44,261 nucleotides of DNA from Lysinibacillus sp. (lineage in GTDB: Bacteria; Bacillota; Bacilli; Bacillales_A; Planococcaceae), in contig JAPSKP010000022.1 of NCBI GenBank assembly GCA_031181585.1, positions 1 through 44,261 on the forward strand, given 5' to 3'. Below the pieces are notes generated by a model, which saw nothing but the letters and a program-made list of their open reading frames with translations, had not been told where the DNA came from and did not search any database. Positions 32,605 through 41,802 of this stretch are shown here, piece by piece (position 1 is the first letter of the stretch; each line of letters begins with the position of its first letter). The translations under genes and the position numbers were made by a program.

Positions 32605-34161
32605 TTATTTCGCGTATTCTACTGCACGTGTTTCACGAATGACTGTAACTTTAATATGTCCTGGATAATCCAGTTCTTCTTCAATTCGTTTGCGAATGTC
32701 TCGTGCAAGTCGGTGCGAGGCAAGATCGTCAATTTTATCTGGTTGAACGATGATGCGGATTTCACGACCAGCTTGAATCGCGTATGATTTTTCTACACCA
32801 TCATAACTTTCAGAAATTTCTTCAAGCTTCTCTAGACGGCGGATATAATTTTCAAGCGTTTCACTACGTGCACCTGGACGTGCTGCTGATAGTGCATCAG
32901 CCGCAGCGACTAAGACTGCGATGACAGAAGTCGGCTCTGTATCCCCGTGGTGGGAAGCGATACTATTAATAACAACAGGATGCTCTTTATACTTCGTAGC
33001 AAGCTCTACGCCAATTTCGACGTGGCTTCCTTCCACCTCATGGTCAATTGCTTTACCAATGTCATGCAGCAGGCCAGCTCGTTTTGCCAGCGTTACGTCT
33101 TCGCCAAGTTCCGCAGCTAATAATCCCGCTAAATGTGCTACTTCGATGGAATGCTTCAGCACATTTTGACCATAGCTTGTACGATACTTCATACGGCCAA
33201 GGATTTTCATTAAATCTGGATGCAGATTGTGGATGCCAACCTCGAAAGTTGTCTGTTCACCTGTTTCACGTATCTGCTCGTCCACCTCACGACGTGATTT
33301 TTCGACCATCTCTTCGATTCGAGCCGGGTGGATACGTCCATCCTGCACCAGCTTCTCCAATGCCAGGCGAGCTGTTTCTCGGCGGATTGGGTCGAAACCA
33401 GATAAAATAACCGCTTCCGGTGTATCATCGATAATAAGATCAATACCCGTAAGTGTTTCAAGAGTACGAATATTACGACCTTCACGGCCAATAATCCGGC
33501 CTTTCATTTCATCGTTCGGTAAGTTCACGACCGATACAGTCGTTTCAGCCACATGGTCTGCAGCAAAACGTTGTAGCGCAAGTGATAAAATTTCGCGTGC
33601 CTTTTTATCGGATTCTTCTTTTGCACGTGTTTCTGCCTCTTTTGTCATGACAGCGATGTCCGTCGAAAGCTCGTTCTCTACTTCCTTTAAAATAAAGCCT
33701 TTCGCCTCTTCGCGTGTCAATGCAGCAATACGTTCTAGTTCCGATTTTTGAGCCGCAACAAGCTCTTCCACTTTGCTTTCCATCTGTTCAATATGCTGTT
33801 GTCTCTCGGCTAGAGCTTCTTCTTTACGCTCTAGGCCTGTTTCTCTCTTGTTCAGAGCATCATCCTTGCGATCAAGATTTTCTTCTCTTTGCAATAAACG
33901 GTTCTCTTGTTTCTGAAGTTCCAAGCGACGTTCACGAATGTCATTTTCAGCTTCAGTACGAAATTTGTGAGTTTCATCTTTTGCTTCAAGCAGTGCTTCC
34001 TTTTTCAGTGCATCAGCTTCGCGTTTTGCCTCATCGACAATAGCAGCAGCCTGATGTTTTGCACCAGTCACTTTTGATTCATTCACTTGTTTCATGTAGA
34101 AATAGATAACAGCGGCACCGACGATGAATCCAAGCAAAGCGGGGATAATCATTTCCATCAT
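32605..34161 (-). CDS. rny: Ribonuclease Y
   Basis: RNase Y is the membrane-bound endonuclease that starts most mRNA decay in Firmicutes. The 518-residue product has one N-terminal membrane helix (about residues 4-22), then a long charged coiled coil (about 30-205). A KH domain follows with [20 protein letters not shown], and an HD domain with [21 protein letters not shown], in which His-Asp binds the metal. The end [14 protein letters not shown] and RAVEYAK is standard. The ATG 34159-34161 has AGGAGGGG upstream. A near-consensus promoter lies about 105 bases before it. In B. subtilis ymdB comes next; here a convergent csbB-gtcA unit and a 28-kb surface-polymer region intervene. Confidence 0.98.
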   Translation of the reverse strand: MMEMIIPALLGFIVGAAVIYFYMKQVNESKVTGAKHQAAAIVDEAKREADALKKEALLEAKDETHKFRTEAENDIRERRLELQKQENRLLQREENLDRKDDALNKRETGLERKEEALAERQQHIEQMESKVEELVAAQKSELERIAALTREEAKGFILKEVENELSTDIAVMTKEAETRAKEESDKKAREILSLALQRFAADHVAETTVSVVNLPNDEMKGRIIGREGRNIRTLETLTGIDLIIDDTPEAVILSGFDPIRRETARLALEKLVQDGRIHPARIEEMVEKSRREVDEQIRETGEQTTFEVGIHNLHPDLMKILGRMKYRTSYGQNVLKHSIEVAHLAGLLAAELGEDVTLAKRAGLLHDIGKAIDHEVEGSHVEIGVELATKYKEHPVVINSIASHHGDTEPTSVIAVLVAAADALSAARPGARSETLENYIRRLEKLEEISESYDGVEKSYAIQAGREIRIIVQPDKIDDLASHRLARDIRKRIEEELDYPGHIKVTVIRETRAVEYAK

Positions 34162-34267
34162 GTAACCCCTCCTACTTGCTCATTATGTCTGATGTTCCAA
34201 TCAGCGAATATTAGACAATCTAATATGTGCCTATTTCATTTCAAATGTAAAAAATTATACATGATTA

Positions 34268-34296
34268 ATTGTATAGTTCCAACCTAGGTCTGTCAA
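34268..34296 (-). promoter_or_regulatory. Sigma-A promoter of rny
   Basis: On the minus strand TTGACA and TACAAT are exactly 17 bases apart, one mismatch from consensus over both boxes. The leader to the rny ATG is about 100 bases. The rest of the 34162-34462 gap holds the recA terminator and a small ATAGCAT/ATGCTAT hairpin at 34336-34355. Confidence 0.75.
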
Positions 34297-34400
34297 GGAT
34301 TCCCGTCATACAAGGCATTTGGGCTTATATATACAATAGCATGATTTTATGCTATATATTCTTCTAGAAAGATAGAATACCTGCCAGCTTCTATAAAAAA

Positions 34401-34430
34401 AACCATCGAGGAAAATCTTCCCCAATGGTT
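34401..34430 (-). terminator. Terminator of recA
   Basis: On the minus strand AACCAT pairs with ATGGTT, with an inner GGGGAA/TTCCTC stem, followed by a run of eight T. It begins about 32 bases after the recA stop. Confidence 0.85.
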
Positions 34431-34462
34431 TGAACTAAAATATAAGGCTGGATCAGGATTGC

Positions 34463-35530
34463 TTATTCTTCACCTAGATCAAGCAATAATGCTTCATCCA
34501 TTTCCTCGTCTTCCTCAATCGCATCGATTTCATGAACGCTGCCTTTACCAATTCCATAAGCATCGCGGATTTTTTCAGCAATTTCGTCACGAATAGCAGG
34601 ATTTTCTTTTAAGAACTGCTTAGCGTTTTCACGCCCTTGCCCAATTCGCTCATCGCCATATGCATACCAAGAGCCGGACTTTTGAATAATATCCAGTTCT
34701 GCACCGATATCAACGATTTCTCCCTCTTTAGAAATCCCTTCTCCATACATAATGTCTACTTCTGCTGTACGGAATGGTGGTGCAACCTTATTTTTTACAA
34801 TTTTAATTTTTGTTTTATTACCGATCATTTCAGTACCTTGCTTGATTGTTTCCGCCCTGCGTACCTCTAAACGTACAGAAGAGTAGAATTTAAGTGCACG
34901 GCCCCCTGGTGTTGTTTCGGGGTTCCCGAACATGACACCAATTTTTTCACGTACTTGGTTAATGAAAATTGCTAACGTTTTAGATTTATTGATTGCACCT
35001 GACAACTTACGCAATGCTTGAGACATTAAACGTGCTTGAAGACCCATATGGGAATCACCCATTTCGCCTTCAATCTCTGCTTTAGGCACTAACGCAGCTA
35101 CGGAGTCGATGACCAGGATATCGACCGCACCGCTTCGTACTAATGCTTCAGCAATTTCTAGCGCTTGCTCCCCTGTATCTGGCTGTGAAAGCAATAATTC
35201 GTCAATGTTTACACCTAGCTTTTGAGCATATACCGGATCTAAGGCATGCTCTGCATCTATAAATGCAGCTTGTCCACCATTTGCTTGGATTTCTGCAATC
35301 GCATGAAGTGCTACAGTCGTTTTACCTGAAGACTCTGGTCCATAAATTTCAATAATACGGCCACGAGGGTAGCCACCTACACCAAGTGCTGCATCAAGAG
35401 CCAGCGAGCCGCTTGAAGAAGTTGCAATTTGACGATCTGTCGTTTCCCCAAGCTTCATAATAGAACCTTTACCGAATTGCTTTTCAATTTGTTTTAATGC
35501 CATATCTAACGCGGCTTTACGATCACTCAC
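34463..35530 (-). CDS. recA: RecA recombinase
   Basis: RecA forms filaments on single-stranded DNA, drives strand exchange and triggers LexA self-cleavage. The 355-residue product has Walker [10 protein letters not shown] (residues 64-72), and [44 protein letters not shown] (Walker B) and [27 protein letters not shown]. The C-terminal tail is acidic, [21 protein letters not shown]-like, as is usual. It starts at GTG 35528-35530 with AAAGGAGG nine bases upstream. Upstream are a TTGTGG-17-TATAAT promoter and a LexA-box match. Unlike some Bacillales, cinA is closed by its own terminator, so recA is mainly expressed from its own promoter. Confidence 0.99.
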   Translation of the reverse strand: MSDRKAALDMALKQIEKQFGKGSIMKLGETTDRQIATSSSGSLALDAALGVGGYPRGRIIEIYGPESSGKTTVALHAIAEIQANGGQAAFIDAEHALDPVYAQKLGVNIDELLLSQPDTGEQALEIAEALVRSGAVDILVIDSVAALVPKAEIEGEMGDSHMGLQARLMSQALRKLSGAINKSKTLAIFINQVREKIGVMFGNPETTPGGRALKFYSSVRLEVRRAETIKQGTEMIGNKTKIKIVKNKVAPPFRTAEVDIMYGEGISKEGEIVDIGAELDIIQKSGSWYAYGDERIGQGRENAKQFLKENPAIRDEIAEKIRDAYGIGKGSVHEIDAIEEDEEMDEALLLDLGEE

Positions 35531-35575
35531 GAATGTTTTCCTCCTTTAAATACGAACTCTTTTCGTTATGTCTCT

Positions 35576-35604
35576 ATTATACTTCTTATTGAGACAAACC
35601 ACAA
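35576..35604 (-). promoter_or_regulatory. Promoter of recA
   Basis: TTGTGG and a perfect TATAAT are 17 bases apart on the minus strand. The start point would be about 40 bases before the GTG. A LexA-type box lies eight bases upstream of the -35. Confidence 0.55.
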
Positions 35605-35612
35605 GAAAAAAG

Positions 35613-35626
35613 CGAACATATTTTCG
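35613..35626 (-). promoter_or_regulatory. LexA (SOS) box of recA
   Basis: The minus strand reads CGAAAATATGTTCG, against the Bacillus consensus CGAAC-N4-GTTCG: one mismatch (A for C at the fifth position) and correct spacing. Its place by the recA promoter supports SOS control. Confidence 0.6.
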
Positions 35627-35643
35627 TTTTTTAGGGAAAATAA

Positions 35644-35674
35644 AAATTTGGGCATAATACCTATACCCAAATTT
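35644..35674 (-). terminator. Terminator of cinA
   Basis: AAATTTGGG pairs with CCCAAATTT, followed on the minus strand by TTTATTTT. It lies ten bases after the cinA stop and just upstream of the recA control region. Confidence 0.72.
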
Positions 35675-35684
35675 AATGTTTACC

Positions 35685-36938
35685 TTATTTTTTATAACCT
35701 TTTTCTATTAAGTTACGCATTAAATAACTGCATGTAAATTTCACAGTGCGTAAACGGTTCGTATTGCGTGAACCAGATAACTGGAGACGATAAGTCAATG
35801 GGGGCTCCTGTCCGATACTAATTCCTATCCAGACTGTGCCTGCCGGTTCATTGCCGTGCGCATCCGGCCCGGCTGCACCTGTCAGCCCTACACCGATTTC
35901 CGTACCGAATTTTTCCCGGACATTAAAGGCCATAGCCGCAGCACACTCGCTGCTTACTACACTATGCTCTTTAATAATTTCTACAGATATGCCCAGCTGT
36001 TCAATTTTCGCCTGTTCTGTATACGTTACTACACCGCCTGCAAGAGCAGTGCCTACCCCTGGAATCTCAGCCAGCTCCGCTTGAAATAGCCCTGCAGTCA
36101 AACTTTCAGCTGCTGCAATCGTTAAATTATTTTCAACAAGCATTTCTACCAATTTTGAAGGAAGGGAATCATTATCTACCCCGTAGCAATACTCCCCTAC
36201 AACTTCTAAAATTTCCTCTTTTTTCTCATTAATCATTGTCCATGCAGCTTCTTCTGTATCCGCTTTAGCCGTTATACGGAGTGTTACCTCCCCATCTGCG
36301 GCTAACGGTGCAATCGTAGGGTTACTTTGACGCTCTAGAATGTCTTGTATACGGACTTCAAGCTCCGCCTCCCCTATTCCGTAAAAACGGAGTACATGAG
36401 AAATGATTTTCGAACCTTTCGCCTGTTTTTTAGCAAGACATGGTTTTGCCTCATGCTGAAACATCGGCTCGAGCTCTTTTGGTGGACCCGGCAGCAGAAT
36501 ATACGTATGCTCTCCACGCTCTAGAAGCATACCAGGCGCCATGCCGTTATGGTTAGCCAATACATGGCTCCCTTGAAGGACTAAAGCCTGTTTTCGGTTA
36601 TTCTCCGTCATTTCACGTCCATGCTTCGTAAAATACTCTTCTATCAATTTAAGTGCTTTCTCATCGTGAACGAGTTCCACTCCTAAATGATCAGCAATTG
36701 TTTCCTTCGTCAAATCATCTTTTGTCGGTCCTAAGCCGCCAGAAAAGATAACGCAGTCTGCACGATTTTCCGCTATTTGAATCGCTTCTTTTAGACGTCT
36801 TGCATTATCTCCTACTACTGTATGGTAGTAGACATCAATTCCCAGCTCCGAAAGCTGCTGAGAAATAAATTTAGCATTTGTATTCGCGATTTGCCCTAAT
36901 AGTAGTTCTGACCCTACTGCAATAATTTCTGCCTTCAT
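35685..36938 (-). CDS. cinA: CinA, competence/damage-inducible protein
   Basis: CinA proteins combine a molybdopterin-binding-like domain with a C-terminal nicotinamide-nucleotide amidase or pyrophosphatase-type domain, and in some species help recruit RecA to the membrane. The 417-residue product starts MKAEIIAVGSELLLGQIANT. It has FSGGLGPTKDDLTKETIADH (the cofactor-domain motif), GMAPGMLLERG and ILLPGPPKELEPMF. The C-terminal domain has AAAESLTAGLFQAELAEIPG, GGVVTYTEQAKIEQLGIS and VGLTGAAGPDAHGNEPAGTVWIG. Both domains are complete. The gene follows pgsA by 12 bases. Confidence 0.97.
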   Translation of the reverse strand: MKAEIIAVGSELLLGQIANTNAKFISQQLSELGIDVYYHTVVGDNARRLKEAIQIAENRADCVIFSGGLGPTKDDLTKETIADHLGVELVHDEKALKLIEEYFTKHGREMTENNRKQALVLQGSHVLANHNGMAPGMLLERGEHTYILLPGPPKELEPMFQHEAKPCLAKKQAKGSKIISHVLRFYGIGEAELEVRIQDILERQSNPTIAPLAADGEVTLRITAKADTEEAAWTMINEKKEEILEVVGEYCYGVDNDSLPSKLVEMLVENNLTIAAAESLTAGLFQAELAEIPGVGTALAGGVVTYTEQAKIEQLGISVEIIKEHSVVSSECAAAMAFNVREKFGTEIGVGLTGAAGPDAHGNEPAGTVWIGISIGQEPPLTYRLQLSGSRNTNRLRTVKFTCSYLMRNLIEKGYKK

Positions 36939-36950
36939 AATTAACCTCGC

Positions 36951-37529
36951 TTATTTGGAGTCTAATAATACACGGCGGTTTAAATAGAAATAATCCCAAC
37001 CAGACCAAATGGTAAAGAATAGCGCTACATAAAGCGCAATAATATCAAACGGGATGCCCATCATTATAAAAATGGTATTGTGTAAAAAAAGTGCTGAAAT
37101 GGCTACAATTTGCGCCCACGTCTTAATTTTGCCTAGTTGGTTTGCTGCTACTACTTCGCCTTCACCCGCCAAGATCAGGCGAAGACCCGTTACAGCAAAT
37201 TCCCGGGAAATAATAATAATAACGATCCAGGCAGGAGCCAGGTCGATTTCTACCAGCAGGATAAGAGCCGCCGAAACGAGCAGCTTGTCCGCCAGAGGAT
37301 CTAAAAACTTCCCTAGATTTGTAACAAGATTGTATTTACGTGCATAATAACCGTCCACCCAGTCAGTTACTGATGCGGCAATGAAAATCATTGCCCCTAC
37401 AAAATGATGGACGGGCATTTCTGCCCCGAACAGTTCCATCGTTCCCCAGCCAAAGTCAAACATAATTACAATCATAAAGAATGGAATCAAGCAAATACGA
37501 GAGACTGTAATCTTATTTGGAATATTCAT
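36951..37529 (-). CDS. pgsA: CDP-diacylglycerol-glycerol-3-phosphate phosphatidyltransferase
   Basis: PgsA makes phosphatidylglycerol phosphate, the step that commits lipids to phosphatidylglycerol and feeds lipoteichoic-acid synthesis. The 192-residue membrane protein has the CDP-alcohol phosphotransferase motif in VTDWVDGYYARKYNLVTNLG and KFLDPLADK, with the four Asp residues spaced as in the family. It starts MNIPNKITVSRI, typical of PgsA. There are about five to six hydrophobic segments. It lies 46 bases after the rodZ-like gene and 12 before cinA, in the order conserved in Bacillales. Confidence 0.97.
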   Translation of the reverse strand: MNIPNKITVSRICLIPFFMIVIMFDFGWGTMELFGAEMPVHHFVGAMIFIAASVTDWVDGYYARKYNLVTNLGKFLDPLADKLLVSAALILLVEIDLAPAWIVIIIISREFAVTGLRLILAGEGEVVAANQLGKIKTWAQIVAISALFLHNTIFIMMGIPFDIIALYVALFFTIWSGWDYFYLNRRVLLDSK

Positions 37530-37575
37530 TTGTTAACACCTTTCATTTGAAACAAAGTAGCCATCGTAAAGATGA

Positions 37576-38457
37576 CTACTGAGCTTGTTGTTCTTGAGCT
37601 AATTGGATAATGAAGTTTTGTGTTACACCATTTGAAGGTGATGTCACTTCCTCATCATTCACAAATACTTTCGCACTTGCTGCACTGCCTAATCGGATAC
37701 GTACATACCCATCGGCAGTAGCATCATATTCTACTGTTTCACCCGGATTGTACATTTTGCCAAGGTTATCTACGCCTTGTGTATTACGGAAAGCAATCCA
37801 ACTAGCGCTGTTGGTAATTTCAACGCGTATTTTTAATTCTTCCGTGCCAGTCACTTCAAAGTTTACATCTTCCCCATTTACTTGCCCTGGCGAGATGGCT
37901 TGAGCAGGCTCTTCCACTACAGGCTCTTCTTCCTCAACTGACTCTTCTGTATCCTCAGTTGCTGCGCCATCTTCAGTGCCCTGCTGATCTTCATCTGTCG
38001 TCGGCTTCACGTACTCGATTGGCTTTGCCTCATCCTCATAAACATCATTTGATTCCTGGGATTTTGCCCAGTATAATATCGAAATTACCGCGATAATAAC
38101 AATAATAAACAACGCCACTATAACCTTTGGCATTACTTCCATTGTTTTATTAGAAGAGCGATTTGCTAGTTTACGCCGGCTTGGACTTTGTTTGTATGAT
38201 TCCACTACCTCCGCTGTCTGCGTTCCAGGTACATCCTTCTTGAACTGGTCAAGCAGTTCCTCAGGATCCAGTCCTACAGCCTCTGCATATTGTTTTATAA
38301 ATGCTCTCACATAGAAGGACCCTGGCATGATTGAATAGTTTCCCTCTTCTATACCCACTAAATACCGTTTTTGAATCTTGGTAAGCTCTTGTAAATCTTC
38401 TAAGCTATATCCTTTTGCTAATCTCGCTTCTTTGAGGCGAGTTCCTAATTCTGTCAA
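37576..38457 (-). CDS. ymfM: RodZ-like protein (YmfM): HTH, membrane helix, extracellular beta domain
   Basis: RodZ links MreB to the elongation machinery. The product of about 293 residues has an N-terminal HTH (TELGTRLKEARLAKGYSLED, then QKRYLVGIEEGNYSIMPGSFYVRAFIKQYAE). A basic juxtamembrane stretch follows, then one membrane helix near residues 108-128 and an acidic Glu/Thr linker (about 140-190). The C-terminal DUF4115-type beta domain has TEELKIRVEITNSASWIAFRN and VEYDATADGYVRIRLGSA. I take TTG at 38455-38457 as start, since AGGTG lies six bases upstream and the family begins MTELG; the GTG three codons earlier is too close to that site. It lies 20 bases after ymfK. Confidence 0.92.
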   Translation of the reverse strand: MTELGTRLKEARLAKGYSLEDLQELTKIQKRYLVGIEEGNYSIMPGSFYVRAFIKQYAEAVGLDPEELLDQFKKDVPGTQTAEVVESYKQSPSRRKLANRSSNKTMEVMPKVIVALFIIVIIAVISILYWAKSQESNDVYEDEAKPIEYVKPTTDEDQQGTEDGAATEDTEESVEEEEPVVEEPAQAISPGQVNGEDVNFEVTGTEELKIRVEITNSASWIAFRNTQGVDNLGKMYNPGETVEYDATADGYVRIRLGSAASAKVFVNDEEVTSPSNGVTQNFIIQLAQEQQAQ

Positions 38458-38477
38458 CCATAACACCTACTTTTTAT

Positions 38478-39266
38478 TTAAAAATTAAATCCTCCAAAAT
38501 CATTTACTGAAGACATCATATTATTTTTATCAATCAATTCATACGTAATTTCTTCGTCTGGATGATTACGCAGCTCTATAATATAATCAAAGTCCTCCAA
38601 TTTATATTCGGAATGTTGTACGAAAATATCCGGATGTTCCACTACTTTGATCGTATCCATATGCATCATTTCCCGAACGAGCTGTTGATGCCGCTCATCA
38701 TTGGACCTTCGCGTCACAGCACCATCTAATATAAAAATATTATTCCCGTTAAACTCATCACCTATGAGTGAGCTTCGGACCGTCTGCTTGATCATTGTGG
38801 AGGATAGGAAGATCCACCTTTTATTAGCACAGACGCTGGCCGCTACGATGGATTCTGTCTTGCCGACCCGCGGCATTCCCCTTATCCCTATCAGCTTATT
38901 GCCATCCTTTTTAAAGAGCTCAGCCATGAAGTCGACTAAAATACCTAGTTCGCTGCGTACGAAACGAAATGTATTTTTTTCATCCGCGTCTTTAGGAATA
39001 TAATGTCCGTGCCGCACGGCTAATCGATCTCGCAGCTTAGGGACCCGGAACTTTGTAATATTAATATGCTCCATTGTAGAAACAATGGATATGAAACGCT
39101 CGATTGATTCGTCTTTTTCAGCCTTAACAAGCATACCACGGCGGACTTCATCCACGCCATTAATGGTAACAATATTTACACGAAGCATCCCTAGCAGTGA
39201 GGCGATATCTCCTAGCAGCCCCGGTCGATTTACTTGAATTTCATACTCGAAATACCATTCGCCCAT
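38478..39266 (-). CDS. ymfK: YmfK/DUF3388 protein: ACT-like domain plus P-loop
   Basis: The function of this conserved Bacillales family is not known to me. The 262-residue product has an N-terminal ACT-like region (about residues 5-75, with YEIQVNRPGLLGDIASLLGM and NIVTINGVDEVRRGMLVKAE), the kind that binds amino acids or other small molecules. A P-loop region follows, where GMPRVGKT (130-137) is a full Walker A, and FILDGA may be the Walker B strand. It is soluble. The ATG 39264-39266 is preceded by GAGGGG at 12 bases. The candidate promoter at 39318-39346 would start a unit ymfK-ymfM-pgsA-cinA. The ACT and P-loop pair suggests a ligand-controlled nucleotide-binding switch, which is inference. 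Confidence 0.88.
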   Translation of the reverse strand: MGEWYFEYEIQVNRPGLLGDIASLLGMLRVNIVTINGVDEVRRGMLVKAEKDESIERFISIVSTMEHINITKFRVPKLRDRLAVRHGHYIPKDADEKNTFRFVRSELGILVDFMAELFKKDGNKLIGIRGMPRVGKTESIVAASVCANKRWIFLSSTMIKQTVRSSLIGDEFNGNNIFILDGAVTRRSNDERHQQLVREMMHMDTIKVVEHPDIFVQHSEYKLEDFDYIIELRNHPDEEITYELIDKNNMMSSVNDFGGFNF

Positions 39267-39317
39267 GAATGTATCCGTCCCCTCTATTTAGAAACGCCAA
39301 AAACTTTTATAAGTTCC

Positions 39318-39346
39318 ATGATAGCGGATTTTGTATGTATTGAAAA
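39318..39346 (-). promoter_or_regulatory. Candidate promoter of ymfK-ymfM-pgsA-cinA
   Basis: TTTTCA and TATCAT are 17 bases apart on the minus strand, about 50 bases upstream of ymfK, after the terminator of ymfJ. Confidence 0.4.
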
Positions 39347-39428
39347 GTTCGAAAGCACTGTTTTTTACTACAATAATAAAAATAAAGTTACTGGAAAGTT
39401 ATCCTCCCTAATTATTCACCAGAAAATC

Positions 39429-39457
39429 AAAAGGGAAACCTAAAAAGGCTCCCTTTT
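39429..39457 (-). terminator. Terminator of ymfJ
   Basis: AAAAGGGA pairs with TCCCTTTT, with an inner CCT/AGG pairing; on the minus strand the arm ends in TTTT, then GATTTTC. It begins about 20 bases after the stop at 39477. Confidence 0.65.
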
Positions 39458-39476
39458 CATTGCTTTTTATAAGCAG

Positions 39477-39731
39477 TTACGAAACTTTATGTTCCACTAA
39501 TTTAACAACGCAGCTTGCAAGTGCTCTCTTTTCATCTGACGACGCCACTGACCATAAGTCGGCCAAGACACGCTCTTGCTCATTTTGAGGTTCAACATTT
39601 TTAGCTAAATATTCCCCAATTTGAAGAGCTGCTTGATCGATCATTTTTGATGAAACGCCATCGCCTTTTGCATCTTCAACCTTCTCGCCTAAGAAGTGCG
39701 TCCATTGCTGCCAGCTTTCAAGTAATCCCAT
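39477..39731 (-). CDS. ymfJ: YmfJ/DUF3243 small protein
   Basis: The start is taken at ATG 39729-39731 (MGLLESWQQWTHFL), which has GAGGAGG seven bases upstream; the frame open to 39752 lacks a site. The 84-residue product is soluble and helical, with QWTHFLGEKVEDAKGDGVS, IGEYLAKNVEPQNEQERVL and LWSVASSDEKRALASCVVKL. These match the DUF3243 family found next to ymfI and ymfK in Bacillales. Its function is unknown. It closes the unit ymfF-ymfH-ymfI-ymfJ, which a terminator follows. Confidence 0.9.
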   Translation of the reverse strand: MGLLESWQQWTHFLGEKVEDAKGDGVSSKMIDQAALQIGEYLAKNVEPQNEQERVLADLWSVASSDEKRALASCVVKLVEHKVS

Positions 39732-39773
39732 GTTCTCGCCTCCTCTCGACAATAGTATGTCCGAGGTAAACGA

Positions 39774-40502
39774 TTATATGTACCAGCCGCCATTAACATG
39801 AAGGATTTGTCCTGTAACGTAATCAGCAGCACCGCTCAAGTAAAAGCGAGTAAGCCTTGAGACGTCGTCTACAGAACCAAGCTGCTGCAACGGTATTTCT
39901 TGTGCAATTTCCTGTTTTTCCTCTTCATTTAAATGGCTATTCATCTGCGTATTAATAAAACCCGGTGCTATGGCATTAACACGAATGCCATTATAGGCAA
40001 CTTCTTGGGCATAGGCTTTTACAAAGGCATGCTGCGCTCCTTTAACAGCCGAGTAGACTACTTCTCCTGCCGCCCCTGCAGCACCCCAAATAGAGCCGAT
40101 AAAGAGTACATAGCTTTTTGTATTTGATCGCAGCTTATGTGAGACACATGCAAGCAGTCTCATCGGATTTTGTACATGAACGCGCCAAAGCTTTTCCATT
40201 TCCTCATAAGGCGTGTCCTCGAGCAGCTGCGTATATGCATGTCCATTTGCAAATACAACTGCATGCAGGGAGAAAATTTGAGCAGCCAACCGGTCGGCTC
40301 CACCAGAATCGGAAAAGTCCGCCTGTACAGGAAGAAATTCCTGAGATGGATAGGCGTCCATATAAGACGCCGCCATCCTTGTTGCACGTTCTTTCCCTAA
40401 ATGGTAATGAAGGTAAAGTGACCAGCCGTCTGCTGCCAAATCATCGCATATCGCTCGGCCGATTTCGCCGGATGCGCCGCATACTAATGCAAATTTTTTC
40501 AT
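39774..40502 (-). CDS. ymfI: YmfI, SDR-type EF-P 5-aminopentanone reductase
   Basis: In B. subtilis YmfI reduces the 5-aminopentanone modification on elongation factor P to 5-aminopentanol. The 242-residue classical SDR has VCGASGEIGRAICDDL (cofactor loop), FANGHAYTQLLEDT, FIGSIWGAAGAAGEVVYSAVKGAQH (catalytic Ser, Tyr and Lys in YSAVK) and NGIRVNAIAPGFINTQMN. The ATG overlaps the stop of ymfH by four bases (ATGA), showing coupling. By sequence alone it could be a FabG-like reductase; the conserved neighbourhood favours YmfI. Confidence 0.9.
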   Translation of the reverse strand: MKKFALVCGASGEIGRAICDDLAADGWSLYLHYHLGKERATRMAASYMDAYPSQEFLPVQADFSDSGGADRLAAQIFSLHAVVFANGHAYTQLLEDTPYEEMEKLWRVHVQNPMRLLACVSHKLRSNTKSYVLFIGSIWGAAGAAGEVVYSAVKGAQHAFVKAYAQEVAYNGIRVNAIAPGFINTQMNSHLNEEEKQEIAQEIPLQQLGSVDDVSRLTRFYLSGAADYVTGQILHVNGGWYI

Positions 40503-41800
40503 TTTTGGCGCTCATTCACAGGCAGAATTTTAAATACAGTCTGCTGCTCCTCGCCTTGAATTGACTTGAACGCTTCTTTAATATCTTCCACTGTCAGCTT
40601 TTCAATTGTCGGTACTGCGTCAAATAAGTTCATCTCATTAAATTTATAGCGCGTAAATTGGTTTGCTATAAACTCAAGAGAGTTCAGTGCCCGCAGGAAG
40701 TAACCAATCTTCTTGCGTTTAATACGCTCTACATCTTCTTCCTTGAAGACAGAACCGTCCTCTGCTTCAGCCAAACGTCCTTTAATCGCCTTTTCAAGTT
40801 CGTCCGATTTCGGTGTATCCGAGCCTATGAGTGCAAAACCATAGCCTTTTTCCAGCGAGAAATCAAATGCATATGATTCGTCGATCAGACCGTTCTCATA
40901 TATATTAGTATAAAAATCCGAAGCACGGCCAAACAGGCATTCAAGAGCAATTGACATTGCTAATTCGTGCTTTAACATTGCTTCCCCTGACAAATTTACT
41001 TCCTTTGCTTTAAGCCCGACATATACTTTTGGCTGCTGTACATCCATTTTCATTTCTCGTTCTTTAACCGCTACTTCTGTTGGCTCATCTTCAAAGATTC
41101 GCGTTAATTGTTCGGGCTCCGGAAATTCTTTCTTGTTTTGATTGCCCTCAATGAAGGCCATCATTTCTGTCGGGTCGACTGCACCAACGACAAATAACAG
41201 CATGTTAGAAGGATGATAAAACGTGTTGTAGCATGTATAAAGATGTTCTGCTGTAATTTTATCAATGGATTCAATTGTACCAGCAATATCAATTTTTACC
41301 GGATGATTATGGTACATGTTTTCAATCGCGCCAAAGTACAGGCGCCAATCCGGTTGATCATCGTACATCGTAATTTCTTGACCGATAATCCCCTTTTCCT
41401 TGTTTACCGTCTCTTCCGTGAAGTAAGGTTCCTGAACAAAGTCCAAAAGTGTTTCTGTACTCTTATAAATATGGTTTGTTGCAGAAAATAAATATGCGGT
41501 ACGTGTAAAAGAAGTGAAGGCATTTGCCTGCGCTCCTACCTCACTGAATTTCTGGAAGACATCTCCTTCTTCTTTTTCGAACATTTTGTGCTCTAAAAAG
41601 TGTGCAATACCATCTGGCACTGTAATCGGATCTTCTTCACCGAGAGGGACAAATGTGCGGTCAATAGAACCGTATTTCGTTGTGAACGTCACAAACGCTT
41701 TAGAAAATCCCTTTTTCGGCAAAATATAAACGTCCAGGCCATTTTCCAACTGTTTATAATATAATGTTTCATCTAGTTGTTGAAATTCAATTGTCTGCAA
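40499..41800 (-). CDS. ymfH: YmfH, M16-family zinc peptidase (active-site-bearing subunit)
   Basis: The 433-residue product has the inverted zinc motif HFLEH (residues 67-71) and the third ligand expected near Glu142 in NKEKGIIGQEI. It also has the M16 landmarks YGSIDRTFV, GAQANAFTSFTRTAYLF and LYTCYNTFYHPSNMLLFVVG. It is cytoplasmic with no signal peptide. The start is TTG 41798-41800, with AAGGAGG seven bases before, directly after the ymfF stop. It probably pairs with YmfF, as two-subunit M16 peptidases do, with YmfH providing catalysis. The substrate is unknown. Confidence 0.93.
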   Translation of the reverse strand: MQTIEFQQLDETLYYKQLENGLDVYILPKKGFSKAFVTFTTKYGSIDRTFVPLGEEDPITVPDGIAHFLEHKMFEKEEGDVFQKFSEVGAQANAFTSFTRTAYLFSATNHIYKSTETLLDFVQEPYFTEETVNKEKGIIGQEITMYDDQPDWRLYFGAIENMYHNHPVKIDIAGTIESIDKITAEHLYTCYNTFYHPSNMLLFVVGAVDPTEMMAFIEGNQNKKEFPEPEQLTRIFEDEPTEVAVKEREMKMDVQQPKVYVGLKAKEVNLSGEAMLKHELAMSIALECLFGRASDFYTNIYENGLIDESYAFDFSLEKGYGFALIGSDTPKSDELEKAIKGRLAEAEDGSVFKEEDVERIKRKKIGYFLRALNSLEFIANQFTRYKFNEMNLFDAVPTIEKLTVEDIKEAFKSIQGEEQQTVFKILPVNERQK

Positions 41801-41802
41801 AA

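Noticed and set aside
33227-33751. 174-codon plus-strand frame
   Set aside because: It lies wholly inside rny on the opposite strand and is Ser/Arg-rich as antisense shadows are; rny is certain.
34336-34355. ATAGCAT/ATGCTAT hairpin between rny and recA
   Set aside because: Seven AT-rich pairs, no U-tract; a chance palindrome is likely.
35553-35565. Second LexA box in front of recA
   Set aside because: Spacing between half sites is one base short of the consensus, so it is listed only as an observation.
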